This document shows, in pieces, positions 1 to 11,853 of a DNA stretch of 64,000 bases. Position numbers and translations under genes: made by a program. The notes under the pieces are model-generated. The model worked only from the letters and a program-made list of their open reading frames with translations, made no database searches and was not told the origin of the DNA. Source of the stretch: Syncephalis fuscata. Its lineage: Eukaryota > Zoopagomycota > Zoopagomycetes > Zoopagales > Piptocephalidaceae. The stretch is taken from positions 124,001 through 188,000 of the forward strand of contig JAHLTZ010000012.1 in NCBI GenBank assembly GCA_025786725.1. Direction: 5' to 3'. The first letter of the stretch is position 1, and every line of letters starts with the position of its first letter.

Positions 1-186
1 AGGCAGCGAGAACGATATAATGGAATTACGAATCATACTGACTATGAAAAAAACCAAACGGTCGCCAATCCAGCATCGCAAAATGTCGTCAGTTTAAATT
101 GTTGCTTCAATGAGATTAAAATTATTGTTTTAGATTCAAATAGCTGATTAAAATACACTGTTTCCTAGTCTATGGATTGTAGAAAA

Positions 187-270
187 TGCAGAAAAGTGCC
201 CGGTATAAAGAACGCTGCCTTTTCTGCTTGTTATTCTCGCCAAATTACGATAGGGACAAATTATATTTAA
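187..270 (+). pseudogene. Remnant of an SVWC-like cysteine-rich repeat
   Basis: The frame starting near 187 encodes a decayed version of the repeat in the secreted cysteine-rich genes: KCRKVPGIKNAAF is readable, but the conserved PDCCP has become SACYS. It sits just outside the AT-rich repeat, which is where the gene at 36,023-36,267 lies relative to the right arm. It is therefore probably the tail of a further degraded copy cut by the window edge. Confidence 0.6.
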
Positions 271-299
271 AAAGCCAAACTAAAGCTGCAATCTAATCA

Positions 300-1130
300 C
301 GGCTCATGTAATTAATTAAATAATTAAACAAATGTATTGAGTGCTATGTTCTTTGATTTATTTATATACAAAGCTTCAATTTATTCTTAGATCTATTTCA
401 CTGACTAATATATACCATTATTACGTAAATAATTGGACTGGGTCTGATTTTGCCCACTAATTAACTAATTGTATAGTAAATAAATACACTGTATTTATCA
501 TTAACAGCTAAAATATTGCAGCTATTATAGATGTTTACAGTTAGCTATAAATGCAACATGCTAGATTGCAAACTATAGCAAACATCAAGGCTACACTTAT
601 ACAATAGTGTTGGGTATCAGAGCGCAAATGTTAAAATATAACTGTTATTAACAACAAATTGTTTATTTTGAATACCAAATGATAGCTTTTAAAGATAGCT
701 TTAGTATTTAAGGCTGTGTTGATATACTGCCATTGCTTACACTGACTAAATATGCATGCAGTTTAGTACAATTGCCAATTTTATACCCAGTCTTTTTCTA
801 GCATAAATTGCACATTTTGATAACAGTAATATGCGCGCTAGGAACAAATTATAATAACTAATAAAAGAACAAAAATCAAATTGAATATAGTATTATTCCT
901 ATTTACAGCTTATCTATTTGGTTCAACCAATGTTTTGCTTACCATATATTTATTAGTTTCTGCTAGCGTATATAATACTTTTGGTTTGTTCAGCGACTTT
1001 TTAGTTAGTTACTACATGCAAAAATGTATCAATTAGAACAAATCAATTACAGACGTATTTGCTAAATTGTAACATCTATTACAGCTATTTAATAAATGTG
1101 GTCGTAATCAATATGTAGTATAGAATAGCA
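300..1130 (+). repeat. AT-rich dispersed repeat A, copy 1
   Basis: This non-coding AT-rich segment recurs at 22,440-23,280 (same strand) and at 29,263-30,030 and 35,130-35,900 (opposite strand). Shared landmarks are TTTGCCCACTAATTAACTAA, ACACTTATACAATAGTGTTG and the end GTGGTCGTAATCAA. No ORF, LTR-like ends or terminal repeats are visible. It marks both ends of each duplicated arm. Confidence 0.85.
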
Positions 1131-1903
1131 ATAACATTGCTGCTATTCTTATATTCTAAACAACATCTTGTAAGCGTGATTATTAACACACTATGTTATT
1201 ATACAGCTCTGTTAGAATTACACGTGAACAGACAAGAATAATGCATATATCGAATTTCATCATTAATTCCTAACATCAAACAACTGTTACAAAGATATGG
1301 CGAGTAAACATTTGTTGAATATGAACATATGAACAATTACATAATTGATGTTGCTTTTTAGTAATGTATGAAGAAGAGCTTTTAAGTTCTATTCAATATT
1401 AAAAGCATTGCTGGTCTTTAGTTAGATTGTATTTATATTTAATACTATACAAGCTAGTCTTTTTATTATAATTGGGCTGTGCTAATTAATAACAAAAAAT
1501 ATAGCAGCAACGCAATATTAACCAAATGAAATAACACATTGTATTTTAAGTGTTAAGTATTAACAAAGATTTAAGGCTAAACAATAAATAGCTTTAAGAT
1601 AAAGCATTACTTAGTCATCTAACTTCCAGCTTTTAGAATCAAATTGTAACAGCATTGTTATTACGTATAACAAAAATGGTCAGCTATAGTCATTTTGTTA
1701 CACATATTTGTCTCACGTGCTATTAACTATGGTCATTATGCAAATGCCTGCTTATTTGTTTATAGTTAGAATAATCGTGTAAACACTTTGACATCAATGT
1801 GCAATATCCATGAGTGTTATAAAATGCTTATTCTTTTATTTTCAATAACTATGACTGTGATCAAAACCTGCCATTCTTTGTTTCTAATAACCATGGCCAT
1901 TTT
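1131..1903. other. AT-rich non-coding stretch
   Basis: No coding region or RNA gene is seen. The stretch is matched, inverted, by about 34,304-35,130 as part of the large duplication. Confidence 0.7.
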
Positions 1904-2884
1904 AAAAGCGATTTTGGTGTAATTAGGTGGTAAAAGACAATAAAATGCGAACTAAGAAGCAATAATACTTATTTATTTAATAATAAACTAACAGTATTAT
2001 GTATAACTTTACGTAAAATAAAGCAGACTGCATGGTATTTTGCACAAGTATGCATATGGCATATAGATAGCTACCATAAAGTATACCGCAGCTGTATTGC
2101 GTAATAGTATAATCACTGTGGTAATACGCTAATAAATGTACAAAAATAGCAGTTTTTTACCATTTATAGCATATATACATAAAATACAGCAAAACGATTG
2201 CCGGATCCAAGTTCTCCATGCTTGGCTGTAAAGAATGGTATAAAATATAGAGCAATTATTTTTGCAAAAATAATTAGTCAAAATGCAATTACGTAAATAT
2301 TTGTTAACGAGGATCTAGGTTATATGTATATCAATGAAATAAGCTACCGCTGTGCATCGGTATTTACGCATACTAGCTTGCTATTATACTTTAATGTTTA
2401 TAGAATCTCTTATTTATCTTAAATCAAATTCTATTTTTAGTATTGACTTTTAAATCATGAATTTTAACCGCCTTTTTGTTAACAAATATTTACGTAATTG
2501 CATTTTGACTAATTATTTTTGCAAAAATAATTGCTCTATATTTTATACCATTCTTTACAGCCAAGCATGGAGAACTTGGATCCGGCAATCGTTTTGCTGT
2601 ATTTTATGTATATATGCTATAAATGGTAAAAAACTGCTATTTTTGTACATTTATTAGCGTATTACCACAGTGATTATACTATTACGCAATACAGCTGCGG
2701 TATACTTTATTGGTAGCTATCTATATGCCATATGCATACTTGTGCAAAATACCATGCAGTCTGCTTTATTTTACGTAAAGTTATACATAATACTGTTAGT
2801 TTATTATTAAATAAATAAGTATTATTGCTTCTTAGTTCGCATTTTATTGTCTTTTACCACCTAATTACACCAAAATCGCTTTTT
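1904..2884. repeat. Fold-back element, ~405-bp inverted arms, copy 1
   Basis: Positions 1904-2308 are the near-perfect reverse complement of 2478-2884. A spacer of about 169 bp separates the arms, and each arm ends in GTTAAC at the spacer. The outer ends read AAAAGCGATTTTGGTG and its complement. The structure is typical of a fold-back or long-inverted-repeat non-autonomous DNA element; no transposase is present. No clear target duplication is visible because both flanks are T/A-rich. An ORF of 66 codons inside the right arm is not credible as a gene. A second copy is at 33,320-34,303. Confidence 0.85.
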
Positions 2885-3671
2885 GATACTGTTGCATTCT
2901 GTCATATTATTGGTGCAATAACTGCACGTTTAAATTTTTAGTCTGACGTTTTATCAGCATTTTAAGCTATTGTTAATAAAAATAATATATTTTTGCAGCA
3001 GCTATAGCTATCAGAAATAAAAATATTACATTTGTAATGGTTTTATTGTTATTGCCTGCTGTTATGGTCATGTTTTTATAACAGCGTGCCCAAGAAATAA
3101 ACTAAACGGCTAAACAAATCTGTTAAGATTACACGTAAATTAGCACACAAATACGACCGCTAAGTATTTGCTAGTTGTAAACATACAGCAGCTATATGGA
3201 CTGATATGCTGCGTTAATAATGAAATAGTACAAGGCATTTGGGCTTTACTATTAGCTATGTTTGTTATAAAATAATGGCTTCATTTGGTTGCAATTTTTA
3301 ATTAAAAACGTAACAGTATATACAATAAGTCATTAATATTAATTGAATAAACACTGCAGCTTGCCTAATACTAGTGCGATATTTTGCAAATAAACTATGT
3401 CCATTATTTCTTAATATGTTCTATCTATGCAAATGCAATATGCTAGTTAAAATACACGTAGTCTATATGAAATAACCGTCTTTTGTGTTAATGACTCAAT
3501 AACTATATGTGCAAGAATGGCTAAAGAAAATATATACCAATGATGCTGAATGATCTGTGATCTGATTTTCAACGTTTTGTCAAGATTTTGAAATGTACAC
3601 GGATTCTGGCCAATAAACTTGAATTTATTGCTTCTGAGCCCTTTTAAGGATTGATTTTGTTGCAACATAGC
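2885..3671. other. Non-coding stretch before the ADE4 fragment
   Basis: AT-rich, with no supported gene. It is shared with the right arm (32,533-33,319), where the short ORF is equally a chance frame. Confidence 0.6.
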
Positions 3672-4386
3672 CAACACGACATTGATGTAGTTATTGTAGT
3701 ACATCATAAGAGACTTGTGCCGGCGCTACAACTATCTCATAAACTAGGTTGCCATATCGTGAAGGATTTATCAAGAATCGCTATATAGGACGCACATTTA
3801 TTATGCCTGGACAAACAATGCGTCGCAAAAATGTACGCCGTAAATTAAATGCAATGGCTTTGGAATTTGCTGGCAAAAATGTTTTGCTTGTAGATGACTC
3901 AATTGTACGAGGTACAACATCAAGCGAAATTGTTCAAATGGCACGCGATGTTGGAGCAAAGAAAGTGTACTTTGCATCGGCTGCACCAGCCATTAGGTGA
4001 GTAAATACAATACGAATCGATCGATTGATTAACTAGCCGATTAATTGCTGTTGATGTGTCTACAGACATGCCAATGTATACGGTATTGATATGCCGACTC
4101 CACATGAGCTTGTTGCCTACAATCGGAATGATGCTCAAATCGCTGAAGCCATCGGTGCCGACTATGTTATCTTCCAGGCCTTGCCAGACCTCATATCGGC
4201 CTGTAATAAGTTTAATCCAGCACTGGAGCATTTTGACACATCAGTATTTGATGGAAAGTACGTTACAGGTGATGTATCGACAGAATATTTGCGTTGCTCG
4301 ATAGCACACGCAATGACGAAGAGAAGACGAAACGTGATGCCGATGCGCCAGAGACCATTGGACTGCACAATAATTTTGGCAAATAA
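3672..4386 (+). pseudogene. ADE4 3'-fragment pseudogene (left arm)
   Basis: This is a truncated copy of amidophosphoribosyltransferase, homologous to the last part of exon 4 and all of exon 5 of the intact gene at 37,649-39,466. It retains the phosphoribosyltransferase core, including [14 protein letters not shown], the last intron (GTGAGT...CTACAG at about 3996-4065) and the C-terminal IGLHN region. The N-terminal glutaminase half and the promoter are missing. Relative to the parent there is a base missing near 3750 (GGTTGCC versus GGTCTGCC) and a two-base loss near 4292 after TTGCG. The first bases at the truncation point are scrambled. It is a non-processed duplicate because the intron is kept. 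Confidence 0.9.
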
Positions 4387-5788
4387 GCTGTCGACTTGTT
4401 TATTCGTTTAATAAATGGAGTACCCTTGTGAAGTTGATTTATTTGTGTGCTAATGTTTCGTTAAAATGCTTGATGCAGCTTGATGTACTTGGCAATAGAG
4501 TGGTACAGCTAACTAGATGCTTGAGTGAATGAATAAACAGCAATCTCTCTTTTGGTATTAAAATATCCAGCTAAGCGATAACTATCAAACACACAATTAG
4601 TATTTATTTACAGAAATATAACATTACGTGCTATTAACATATAAAGTGGCTATTCATGTTAATTTCTACTCAGTTGTATTGGATACAAAACCTACTAAAG
4701 GGCAAAGGTAATATCCGTTAACTTCCTTATTCTATCATGAATTCAAGAGGTTAGGCCTTTTGGATTCAACAGCATTAGAAAGTAAATGCAAGGCAGGATC
4801 AGGTTAATACGGCTGTATACAGACGTAACACTTGGCCGGATTTCATTGAAGTTGGAAATGGTGTAAACCTGTTAAAGGATATATGGCAGTGTACACCAAT
4901 TAGACATGTCTACTGTTGTTCCATCCATATGCGCCAAGCAGCTTGTACCCCTAATCATTCTATCTTCTCACGCGAACATTATATTTTTAAATTGACAGCT
5001 ATTAAATGACAATTTAATAACGCACTGATGCTTACAATATTTAGTGCAGTATTTTAAAATATAGTATTTGCGTGTATGATATCCGTATTAATTCTTCAGA
5101 TGTAATAAAACTAAGGTGGCAGCGATCATATAAAAATAAATAAATAATAATTGGCGGTTGATGTGCAATAGGCCAGTTGAACTATTACATTGTTTCAAAA
5201 ATGCCGCTTTATTCACACGAGCAACAATATTATTGATTGGATACATTCTATTTTGGTGATATTCTACTGCAGACGAGACACTATGTCCTTTGTTGGCCTT
5301 TCTATTGCTTAGAACAGCAAATACTATTGGTTATAGGCTAAACATTGTGTGCCCCATTTCTGCATAGTTTAAGACCAACCTGTTTTTATTGGGCCTTTGA
5401 ATATCATCCCAATTTATCCATAATAATTTACATGAGTAGATAGATGATGTTTTGTAAATTGATATTCTAGACAGATTTTAATTGGACAAATGGCCTAAAT
5501 GTTACAGACGAACCACTGCTCTGTTATTATGTGTCTGTTTGAAAATAGCACATGCATGTATTTTCATTGGTGTTAGCATATTTGCATCATGCTTCTATAG
5601 ATAGAGTCTCGACTGCTCGGTTTAAAGGATTGCAAACTAATTTAAATAGCGCGATGTTGAAGCGTAAATCCAACTTCAGTACAACAACAGCTTTATTCCC
5701 CACTTTCTACATCCTACTTTTCTATACTCCAATACATATTCTTCTATTTGCTTTTAATAGCTTCTACTACCAAATTAGCATCATCACC
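4387..5788. other. Intergenic spacer between ADE4 fragment and cysteine-rich gene
   Basis: No gene is seen. It holds the presumed promoter and 5' leader of the cysteine-rich gene. The stretch from about 5560 to 5788 is well conserved in the right arm (30,435-30,660) and partly at 36,290-36,520, which suggests a shared upstream region. Confidence 0.6.
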
Positions 5789-6174
5789 ATGAAGTTCTCT
5801 ATTGCTACCGCTTCTGCTTTGGCCGTGCTCTTCGCAGTTAGCACAACTATGGCGGAAACTAGTTATGCTCCCAAGGGCAATCAATGCATTAAACACACCG
5901 ATAATGGCGGTATTCTTGGCTGCCCTGCCTTCCAACTTCCAAAAGATAAAAAGTGCAAGGTTGTACCTGGTAAATCTGGTGCTGCTTATCCTGATTGCTG
6001 TCCTCGCCCGGTTTGCGATGAACACAAAAAAGAGCCTGAAAGCCCAAAACAATGCATTAAAATCGATAAGAATGGCGGTATTCTTGGCTGCCCTGCCTTC
6101 CAACTTCCAAAAGATAAAAAGTGCAAGGTCGTACCTGGTAAATTTGATGCTGCTTATCCTGATTGCTGTCCTCG

Positions 6175-6449
6175 TGTAACATGTAGTATTGTTGCTACTT
6201 CGGTAAAAGTGTATTTTTACCGATGTAGCACAAAGGTAACGGACGATCTATGCTGATCCCTTACCGATTTCCTTATAAGGAAATTGCAACATTATTCATT
6301 ATTTTGTCCCAATTGTTAACAATAATTACAGCTATAAAATAGCTGTAATAACATACATTTTAATAAAGACAATTCATTTTCTACGCACTCTCAGGCCACA
6401 TATTGTGGAAGTTTAGTTTTTATTTAAAGAATAAGTTTTACACGTTTCA
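6175..6449 (+). repeat. 5' LTR of element A
   Basis: It starts TG and ends CA, is 275 bp long and appears identical to 11,164-11,438. It contains the internal palindrome GCTATAAAATAGC and an AATAAAG polyadenylation-like motif near 6362. Confidence 0.95.
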
Positions 6450-6450
6450 T

Positions 6451-6466
6451 TGGTAGCAACGGGTAG
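6451..6466 (+). promoter_or_regulatory. Primer-binding site of element A
   Basis: TGGTAGCAACGGGTAG starts one base after the LTR. The 5' TGGTAGC complements a tRNA 3' end GCUACCA, as expected for initiator methionine tRNA, the usual primer in this family. The tRNA itself is not in the window. Elements B and C use the same sequence. Confidence 0.85.
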
Positions 6467-6475
6467 TTTTAACTT

Positions 6476-7501
6476 ATGCCATTTGATCACTCGAGTGATA
6501 GCTCTGAAAGCCCAATACCCTCACCGGATTTTTTTCCCGCAACTATAATGGAAACACTTACCGATTCACAACACGCCCCAGGATCTGATACACCAATACC
6601 GCATGTCGGAAGTAGCAATCACAACTTATCGTTCGGTGCACACTTCACCAAATATCACGGCCATTCGTCAGAAGATTTAAATTTATGGATTGGTACCGTA
6701 GATTTTGCCCTCAGTGCCCGTACAGAATGGAATGATACCCAACAACTAGTAGCCGTCGTCTCTTTGTTAGGAGGATCAGCGCAAAGATGGTTTATTGATA
6801 ATCGTCAAAATTTCCTAAAAGGGAAACAAGGTTACACAAACATTACAAATTGGGAAAATTTAAAAGACCGACTAATATTTCAATTTCAACCAATACAACA
6901 AGGCCCATCCATAAGATGTCAATTAGACCGTCTTAAGCAAGGCAAACAATCCGTGCAAGAATACGCTAACAAATTTCTTGAAGTAGTCGGCCGGTTACCT
7001 AACATGGATATGCCCGATCAAGTTCATCGATTTGCATCTGGCTTAAATAGTACTACAGCTAGTCAAGAAATACGCGTCCGGTGTATTACCGATCTACAAG
7101 AAGCCATTCGCACTGCCACCTTATATGACACTACGGGCCACTCTATTACTCCTCTAAAAACAAAATACACTGGATCTGCCCCTATGGAGCTAGACCGTAT
7201 GGAAAATCAACTATTTAAATGTTATAATTGTGGTGGCAACAATCACATGGCCAAACATTGCATGGCGGAACGACGAAATATTGATCGACGTGTCCAATAT
7301 GTCAAAAGCAACAATAACCATAACAACAACCACAACAATAACAGCCATAATAATCCATTTAACCATCAACATTCCAAAACAAATAACAACCCATTTCGAC
7401 GAGCCTACCGCCTCGAATTAATTTCCGATGACGATGATGAACCATATTCAGATACGCCTACTACTTCTGAAACGGAAACGGGAAAAGACAGCGACCAGTG
7501 A
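6476..7501 (+). CDS. gag: Gag polyprotein of element A
   Basis: 341 codons, starting with the first ATG after the primer-binding site. The middle (residues ~60-220) is a retrotransposon Gag capsid region with WIGTVDFAL and AQRWFID-type motifs. At residue ~249 there is one CCHC zinc knuckle, [14 protein letters not shown]. An Asn/His-rich low-complexity stretch follows, then an acidic tail. It assembles the virus-like particle and packages RNA. The stop codon (7499-7501) lies inside the hairpin proposed to stimulate -1 frameshifting into pol. Confidence 0.95.
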   Translation: MPFDHSSDSSESPIPSPDFFPATIMETLTDSQHAPGSDTPIPHVGSSNHNLSFGAHFTKYHGHSSEDLNLWIGTVDFALSARTEWNDTQQLVAVVSLLGGSAQRWFIDNRQNFLKGKQGYTNITNWENLKDRLIFQFQPIQQGPSIRCQLDRLKQGKQSVQEYANKFLEVVGRLPNMDMPDQVHRFASGLNSTTASQEIRVRCITDLQEAIRTATLYDTTGHSITPLKTKYTGSAPMELDRMENQLFKCYNCGGNNHMAKHCMAERRNIDRRVQYVKSNNNHNNNHNNNSHNNPFNHQHSKTNNNPFRRAYRLELISDDDDEPYSDTPTTSETETGKDSDQ

Positions 7502-9666
7502 AGAACGGCGTACGCACTGGTCACAAACAATGTAGCCGACCAATTTCCCCTCCCGGGTTACCTGCCGAATACAATCGATTAGCATCCTTAAAACGATGTC
7601 CATTAATTACACTTAATGCTCAAATTAATGGCCACCCTGCCTTAATTTTAATCGATTGTGGTGCCACCGATAATTTCCTTGACGCAGCATTTGTAATGTC
7701 CTCAAACATTAATACTGAAAAGTATGCAAATGGTGGCCAGGAAATTAAACTAGGTAACGGTTCTATTTGTCGCGCATCCTTGTTTGCTCGTTCAGTACCA
7801 ATTTCAATAAAATCATGGTCCAACTATTTAGACTTTGAAATTATGCCATTGGGAAAATATCAGGCAATACTTGGAATGCCTTGGTTTATGATGTTCAATC
7901 CACAAATTGATTGGACATCTAGAACTATACAGACATTGCAGAATGATCCAATTACATCAACTCCAATTTTATTTAATAATATGTCCTCTTCTACACGTAA
8001 TATTCCATTTAACACTCATATTATTACCCCCTCATTAATGTCATTGGAACAACTAGAACAAACCTTAGATGAACCAGACAATAATGAAACATTCCTCGCA
8101 TTCTTATCCACTGCTGGTGGTACTACCACAGTATCCATTCTCGAGCCTGGCAAGCTTGCTTTCTCTGGTAAATATGCATCCACGTTAAATCAATTTAAAG
8201 ATGTATTTCCAGATGAATTACCGTCCGGATTACCGCCTCCACGTGCCGTCGATTTTGCAATCGACTTAGAACCTGGTCATGCCCCACCTTCACGTCCACC
8301 ATATCGATTATCACGCAATGAAATGGCCGAATTAAAGCAACAACTAGATGAATTAGTAGCCAAAGGTTTTATTCAACCAAGCGTATCACCATACGGCGCA
8401 CCAGTACTTTTTGTTAAAAAGAAGGAAGGTACTATGCGTATGTGTGTCGACTACCGTATGTTGAATAACATAACCATCAAGAACAAGTACTCATTACCAT
8501 TTATTGATGAGTTATTTGATCAATTAGAAGGTGCAAAGATATTTACTAAAATTGATTTGCGTTCTGGCTATCATCAAATACGCGTTCGAGATGAAGATGT
8601 CCCAAAAACGGCTTTTCACACACGATACGGCCATTATGAGTTTCGAGTTCTCCCATTTGGCTTGACCAATGCCCCTGCTACATTTATGCGACTTATGCAT
8701 GATGTATTACGTCCTTTGCTTGATAAATGTGTTGTTGTATTTTTAGATGATATTCTTATTTATAGTAAAACATCTGATGAACACAATGAACATATTAAAC
8801 AAGTTTTAGAACTTTTACGTAAACATCAACTTTATGCTAAAGCAAGTAAATGTGAATTTGGTGTGTCAAATGTTGAGTTTTTAGGCCACATGGTCAGTGC
8901 AGAAGGAATACATACATGTGCTGACAAAGTAAAAGCTATTACATCATGGCCAATACCAAAAGACGTGTCTGGTATTCGTAGTTTTCTTGGAACAACTGGC
9001 TACTATCGGCGTTTTGTTTCTAATTATTCTAAGATTGCAGAACCACTTAGTGAGCTTACACGTGATGACGTACCTTTCAATATGTCGGGTGCGCCTACAT
9101 TAGCATTCGAGGAATTAAAGAAACGTTTGTGTAACGCTCCAATTTTACGTACAGCCGACCCCAAATTACCATTTATGGTAACTACTGATGCATCCGATTT
9201 CGCCATCGGTGCTGTACTAGAACAAGAAGATGAAAGTGGTAAACGTCCAGTTGCTTACCACTCACGCACTCTTACAAGCACACAGCGTAATTGGCCAACT
9301 TACGATAAAGAAATGTTTGCAATTATGGAAGCTACGCGTGTGTGGGAAACATACCTTACTGGCAAACATTTCGACATTTATACAGATCATATGCCGCTTA
9401 AATACATACGTGAACAAGTCAAAATACCTGCTCGCCATGAACGTTATTTAGAATGGATTAGTCGTTTCAATTTTACTATTCATTACAAGCCTGGCCGTAT
9501 GAATGTCGTTGCAGATGCTTTATCACGACGTACCGATACACCACCCGTCTCTATTAATAACATCACTACTATTGCCCCAAATGATGATTTATTACAACGT
9601 ATCCGGGCAGGATATAATCAAGACGCGTTTTTCACAGGTGTGAAAACATTTCTAGAGGGGGGATAG
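7471..9666 (+). CDS. pol: Pol of element A, protease-reverse transcriptase-RNase H part
   Basis: This is the -1 frame relative to gag, expected as a gag-pol fusion; no ATG is needed. The aspartic protease active site reads [10 protein letters not shown], with Cys where D-S/T-G is usual. Reverse transcriptase follows with MCVDYRMLN, the [10 protein letters not shown] motif and the catalytic FLDDILIYS near 8737. RNase H starts around TTDAS near 9182, and [13 protein letters not shown] ends the domain. The frame then stops at TAG 9664-9666, right after a run of six G. Integrase continues one base out of frame from 9660. The homologous junction is continuous in element C, so the break is a one-base loss or a sequencing error. 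Confidence 0.92.
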   Translation, partial: NGNGKRQRPVKNGVRTGHKQCSRPISPPGLPAEYNRLASLKRCPLITLNAQINGHPALILIDCGATDNFLDAAFVMSSNINTEKYANGGQEIKLGNGSICRASLFARSVPISIKSWSNYLDFEIMPLGKYQAILGMPWFMMFNPQIDWTSRTIQTLQNDPITSTPILFNNMSSSTRNIPFNTHIITPSLMSLEQLEQTLDEPDNNETFLAFLSTAGGTTTVSILEPGKLAFSGKYASTLNQFKDVFPDELPSGLPPPRAVDFAIDLEPGHAPPSRPPYRLSRNEMAELKQQLDELVAKGFIQPSVSPYGAPVLFVKKKEGTMRMCVDYRMLNNITIKNKYSLPFIDELFDQLEGAKIFTKIDLRSGYHQIRVRDEDVPKTAFHTRYGHYEFRVLPFGLTNAPATFMRLMHDVLRPLLDKCVVVFLDDILIYSKTSDEHNEHIKQVLELLRKHQLYAKASKCEFGVSNVEFLGHMVSAEGIHTCADKVKAITSWPIPKDVSGIRSFLGTTGYYRRFVSNYSKIAEPLSELTRDDVPFNMSGAPTLAFEELKKRLCNAPILRTADPKLPFMVTTDASDFAIGAVLEQEDESGKRPVAYHSRTLTSTQRNWPTYDKEMFAIMEATRVWETYLTGKHFDIYTDHMPLKYIREQVKIPARHERYLEWISRFNFTIHYKPGRMNVVADALSRRTDTPPVSINNITTIAPNDDLLQRIRAGYNQDAFFTGVKTFLEGG
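7480..7522 (+). promoter_or_regulatory. gag-pol -1 frameshift signal of element A
   Basis: The slippery heptamer G GGA AAA (7480-7486) is in the gag frame. After a 6-nt spacer comes a perfect 8-bp stem, GACCAGTG (7493-7500) with CACTGGTC (7515-7522), and a 14-nt loop. Pol is in the -1 frame, and its frame is open only from 7471, so slippage must happen between 7471 and 7499. The heptamer falls inside that window. Elements B and C have the same arrangement. Confidence 0.85.
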
Positions 9667-11096
9667 AGACAGCGCATTCGAAAGAATTGCGCAAATGGTC
9701 GCGCCAATTTCGACTTGGTTCTGATGATGGTCTAATATACGAAATGCGTAATCGTGAACCACGTATTTGTATACCCAAAGATTATCAGTTGCGAGCTGAC
9801 ATACTGCGCGAAAGGCACGACGCACCGTCTGCTGGCCATTTCGGCATTGAAAAGACTATTGCAAATGTGCAGCGATCATATTGGTGGCCTGAATTACGAT
9901 CTGACATTTACAAATATGTTAATTCATGTGATGCATGCCAGCGTAATAAACCTTCTCAGCAACAACCGGCTGGTTTACTACAACCATTACCAGTACCTGA
10001 AGGACGTTGGCAAGATTTGTCTATGGACTTTATTGTTCAATTGCCAAAGACTAAGCAACATCATGATGCCATATTCGTGGTAGTCGATCGCTTGACGAAA
10101 CGTGCACATTTTATTGCTACTAAAACTGCTGTATCTGCTCCAGAAGTCGCCAAGCTATTTGTGGACAATATTGTTCGTCTACACGGCTTCCCTAAGAGCG
10201 TGGTATGCGACCGCGATACTCGCTTTGTTGGTTCCTTTTGGCGTTCTCTGTTCAAATTACTTGATGTTAAACTTAAACCATCAACTGCATATCACCCACA
10301 GACCGATGGTCAAACAGAACGTACTAATAGAACACTGGAACAAATACTGCGACATTACGTAAATTATCATCAAGATGATTGGGATACCTGCCTCTCTCTA
10401 GCGGAGTTTGCGTATAATAACGCAGAACAATCGTCAATTAAAATGACACCATTTTATTGTGATTTAGGACGACATCCAAGAATGGCAGATAATCTTATAG
10501 TAACACAAGATTATAATGACATTACATTAGTAGATAATACCGCACAATTCCTTGGTAAAATGAACATTATATTGACAGAGGCCCAATCTGCAATGAAAAT
10601 AGCTCAAGATCGACAAGCCCGTTATGCCGATAATAGACGACGAGAAGAAGAATATGAAGTTGGTGATTTAGTCATGTTGTCAACTGCCAACATTACAACA
10701 GAAGCAGATAAACAACGGCCTACGCGTAAGTTTAATGCCCGTTTTCTCGGACCATTTCCTATCGTGGAAAAGGTATCTTCTGTTGCGTATAAGTTGGAGT
10801 TACCAAATAATATGCGAATACATCCTGTATTTCATATATCTAAACTTAAACGACATGAACCAAATCCATCTGAATTTGGCGAACGACAACCTGCCCGACC
10901 ACCTCCAGATGTTATTGCCGGACAAGAAGAGTATGAAGTTGAAACCATACTAAAAGAACGTAAAAGGCGAGGCCGTACCGAGTATTTGGTTAAATGGAAA
11001 GGATACGATCAAAGTGAAGCTACATGGCAATCACGCGACGACCTTACGAATGCACCAGAGATACTAGACGCGTTTAATAATTCACAAGCTACTTAA
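9660..11096 (+). CDS. pol: Pol of element A, integrase and chromodomain part
   Basis: It continues pol in the next frame after the G-run break. The HHCC zinc-binding module is visible ([14 protein letters not shown] ... CDACQRN), followed by the catalytic core with D (MDFIVQLP), D (VVCDRDTRF) and E ([17 protein letters not shown]). The C terminus is a chromodomain ([10 protein letters not shown]...[17 protein letters not shown]), the mark of chromoviruses, which is thought to steer integration to chromatin. The stop is at 11,094-11,096. Confidence 0.93.
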   Translation, partial: GIETAHSKELRKWSRQFRLGSDDGLIYEMRNREPRICIPKDYQLRADILRERHDAPSAGHFGIEKTIANVQRSYWWPELRSDIYKYVNSCDACQRNKPSQQQPAGLLQPLPVPEGRWQDLSMDFIVQLPKTKQHHDAIFVVVDRLTKRAHFIATKTAVSAPEVAKLFVDNIVRLHGFPKSVVCDRDTRFVGSFWRSLFKLLDVKLKPSTAYHPQTDGQTERTNRTLEQILRHYVNYHQDDWDTCLSLAEFAYNNAEQSSIKMTPFYCDLGRHPRMADNLIVTQDYNDITLVDNTAQFLGKMNIILTEAQSAMKIAQDRQARYADNRRREEEYEVGDLVMLSTANITTEADKQRPTRKFNARFLGPFPIVEKVSSVAYKLELPNNMRIHPVFHISKLKRHEPNPSEFGERQPARPPPDVIAGQEEYEVETILKERKRRGRTEYLVKWKGYDQSEATWQSRDDLTNAPEILDAFNNSQAT

Positions 11097-11149
11097 GTGA
11101 ACTTACTATGTTCTTGTTGCGTTCTAATGCCGAGACGGCATTCATTTCT

Positions 11150-11163
11150 ATGGGGGGAAGAAT
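11150..11163 (+). promoter_or_regulatory. Polypurine tract of element A
   Basis: A purine run (TGGGGGGAAGAA) abuts the 3' LTR and is the expected plus-strand priming site. Confidence 0.75.
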
Positions 11164-11438
11164 TGTAACATGTAGTATTGTTGCTACTTCGGTAAAAGTG
11201 TATTTTTACCGATGTAGCACAAAGGTAACGGACGATCTATGCTGATCCCTTACCGATTTCCTTATAAGGAAATTGCAACATTATTCATTATTTTGTCCCA
11301 ATTGTTAACAATAATTACAGCTATAAAATAGCTGTAATAACATACATTTTAATAAAGACAATTCATTTTCTACGCACTCTCAGGCCACATATTGTGGAAG
11401 TTTAGTTTTTATTTAAAGAATAAGTTTTACACGTTTCA
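11164..11438 (+). repeat. 3' LTR of element A
   Basis: 275 bp, apparently identical to the 5' LTR and followed directly by the target duplicate CCTCG, where the cysteine-rich gene resumes. Confidence 0.95.
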
Positions 11439-11649
11439 CCTCGCCCGGTTTGCGATGAACACAAAAAAGAGCCTGAAACCCCAAAACAATGCATTAAAAT
11501 CGATAAGAATGGCGGTGCTGTTGGCTGCCCTGCCTTCCAACTTCCAAAAGATAAAAAGTGCAAGGTTGTACCTGGTAAATCCGATGCTGCTTATCCTGAT
11601 TGCTGTCCTCGCCCGGTTTGCGATGAAGACAAAAAAGAGCCTGAAACCC

Positions 11650-11842
11650 TGTAATATTTAGATTTGATGGAAAGTGGATAATTTTTCTTTATTAGAATAA
11701 AATATTTGTTAACTTATATATTGGAAAATAAAGGAGTAATTATAGGCGTGTGTATTACATTGTAATGTACAATGTAATATAATGTTTATGTATAACGTTA
11801 AATTGGCCTTATTGTGACCAATGTAACATTATACATGTTACA
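11650..11842 (-). repeat. 3' LTR of element C
   Basis: 193 bp, with palindromic ends TGTAA...TTACA. It matches 22,193-22,384 except for one extra T in a T run. The adjacent purine-rich minus-strand sequence AAGGAGGGAAGA (11,844-11,855) is the polypurine tract. Confidence 0.93.
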
Positions 11843-11853
11843 ATCTTCCCTCC

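Larger units (their letters stand above)
6175..11438 (+). mobile_element. Ty3/gypsy chromovirus A (LTR retrotransposon)
   Basis: This 5264-bp element has two 275-bp LTRs that look identical (TGTAACATG...CGTTTCA) and is flanked by the 5-bp target duplication CCTCG (6170-6174 and 11,439-11,443). Order: LTR, primer-binding site, gag, pol (protease, reverse transcriptase, RNase H, integrase, chromodomain), polypurine tract, LTR. Identical LTRs imply a recent insertion. Pol is open apart from one single-base frameshift at a G run near 9657-9663. Confidence 0.97.

Noticed and set aside
1-1904. Mitochondrial or viral insertion, suggested by high AT content
   Set aside because: No organelle or viral genes are recognisable, and the segment is a dispersed nuclear repeat.
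2457-2657. 66-codon ORF repeated at 33,547-33,747
   Set aside because: It lies inside the fold-back element arm; its conservation follows from the duplication, not from protein selection.
3447-3707. 86-codon minus ORF, also at 32,497-32,757
   Set aside because: It is antisense across the scrambled edge of the ADE4 fragment, and the two copies are explained by the arm duplication.
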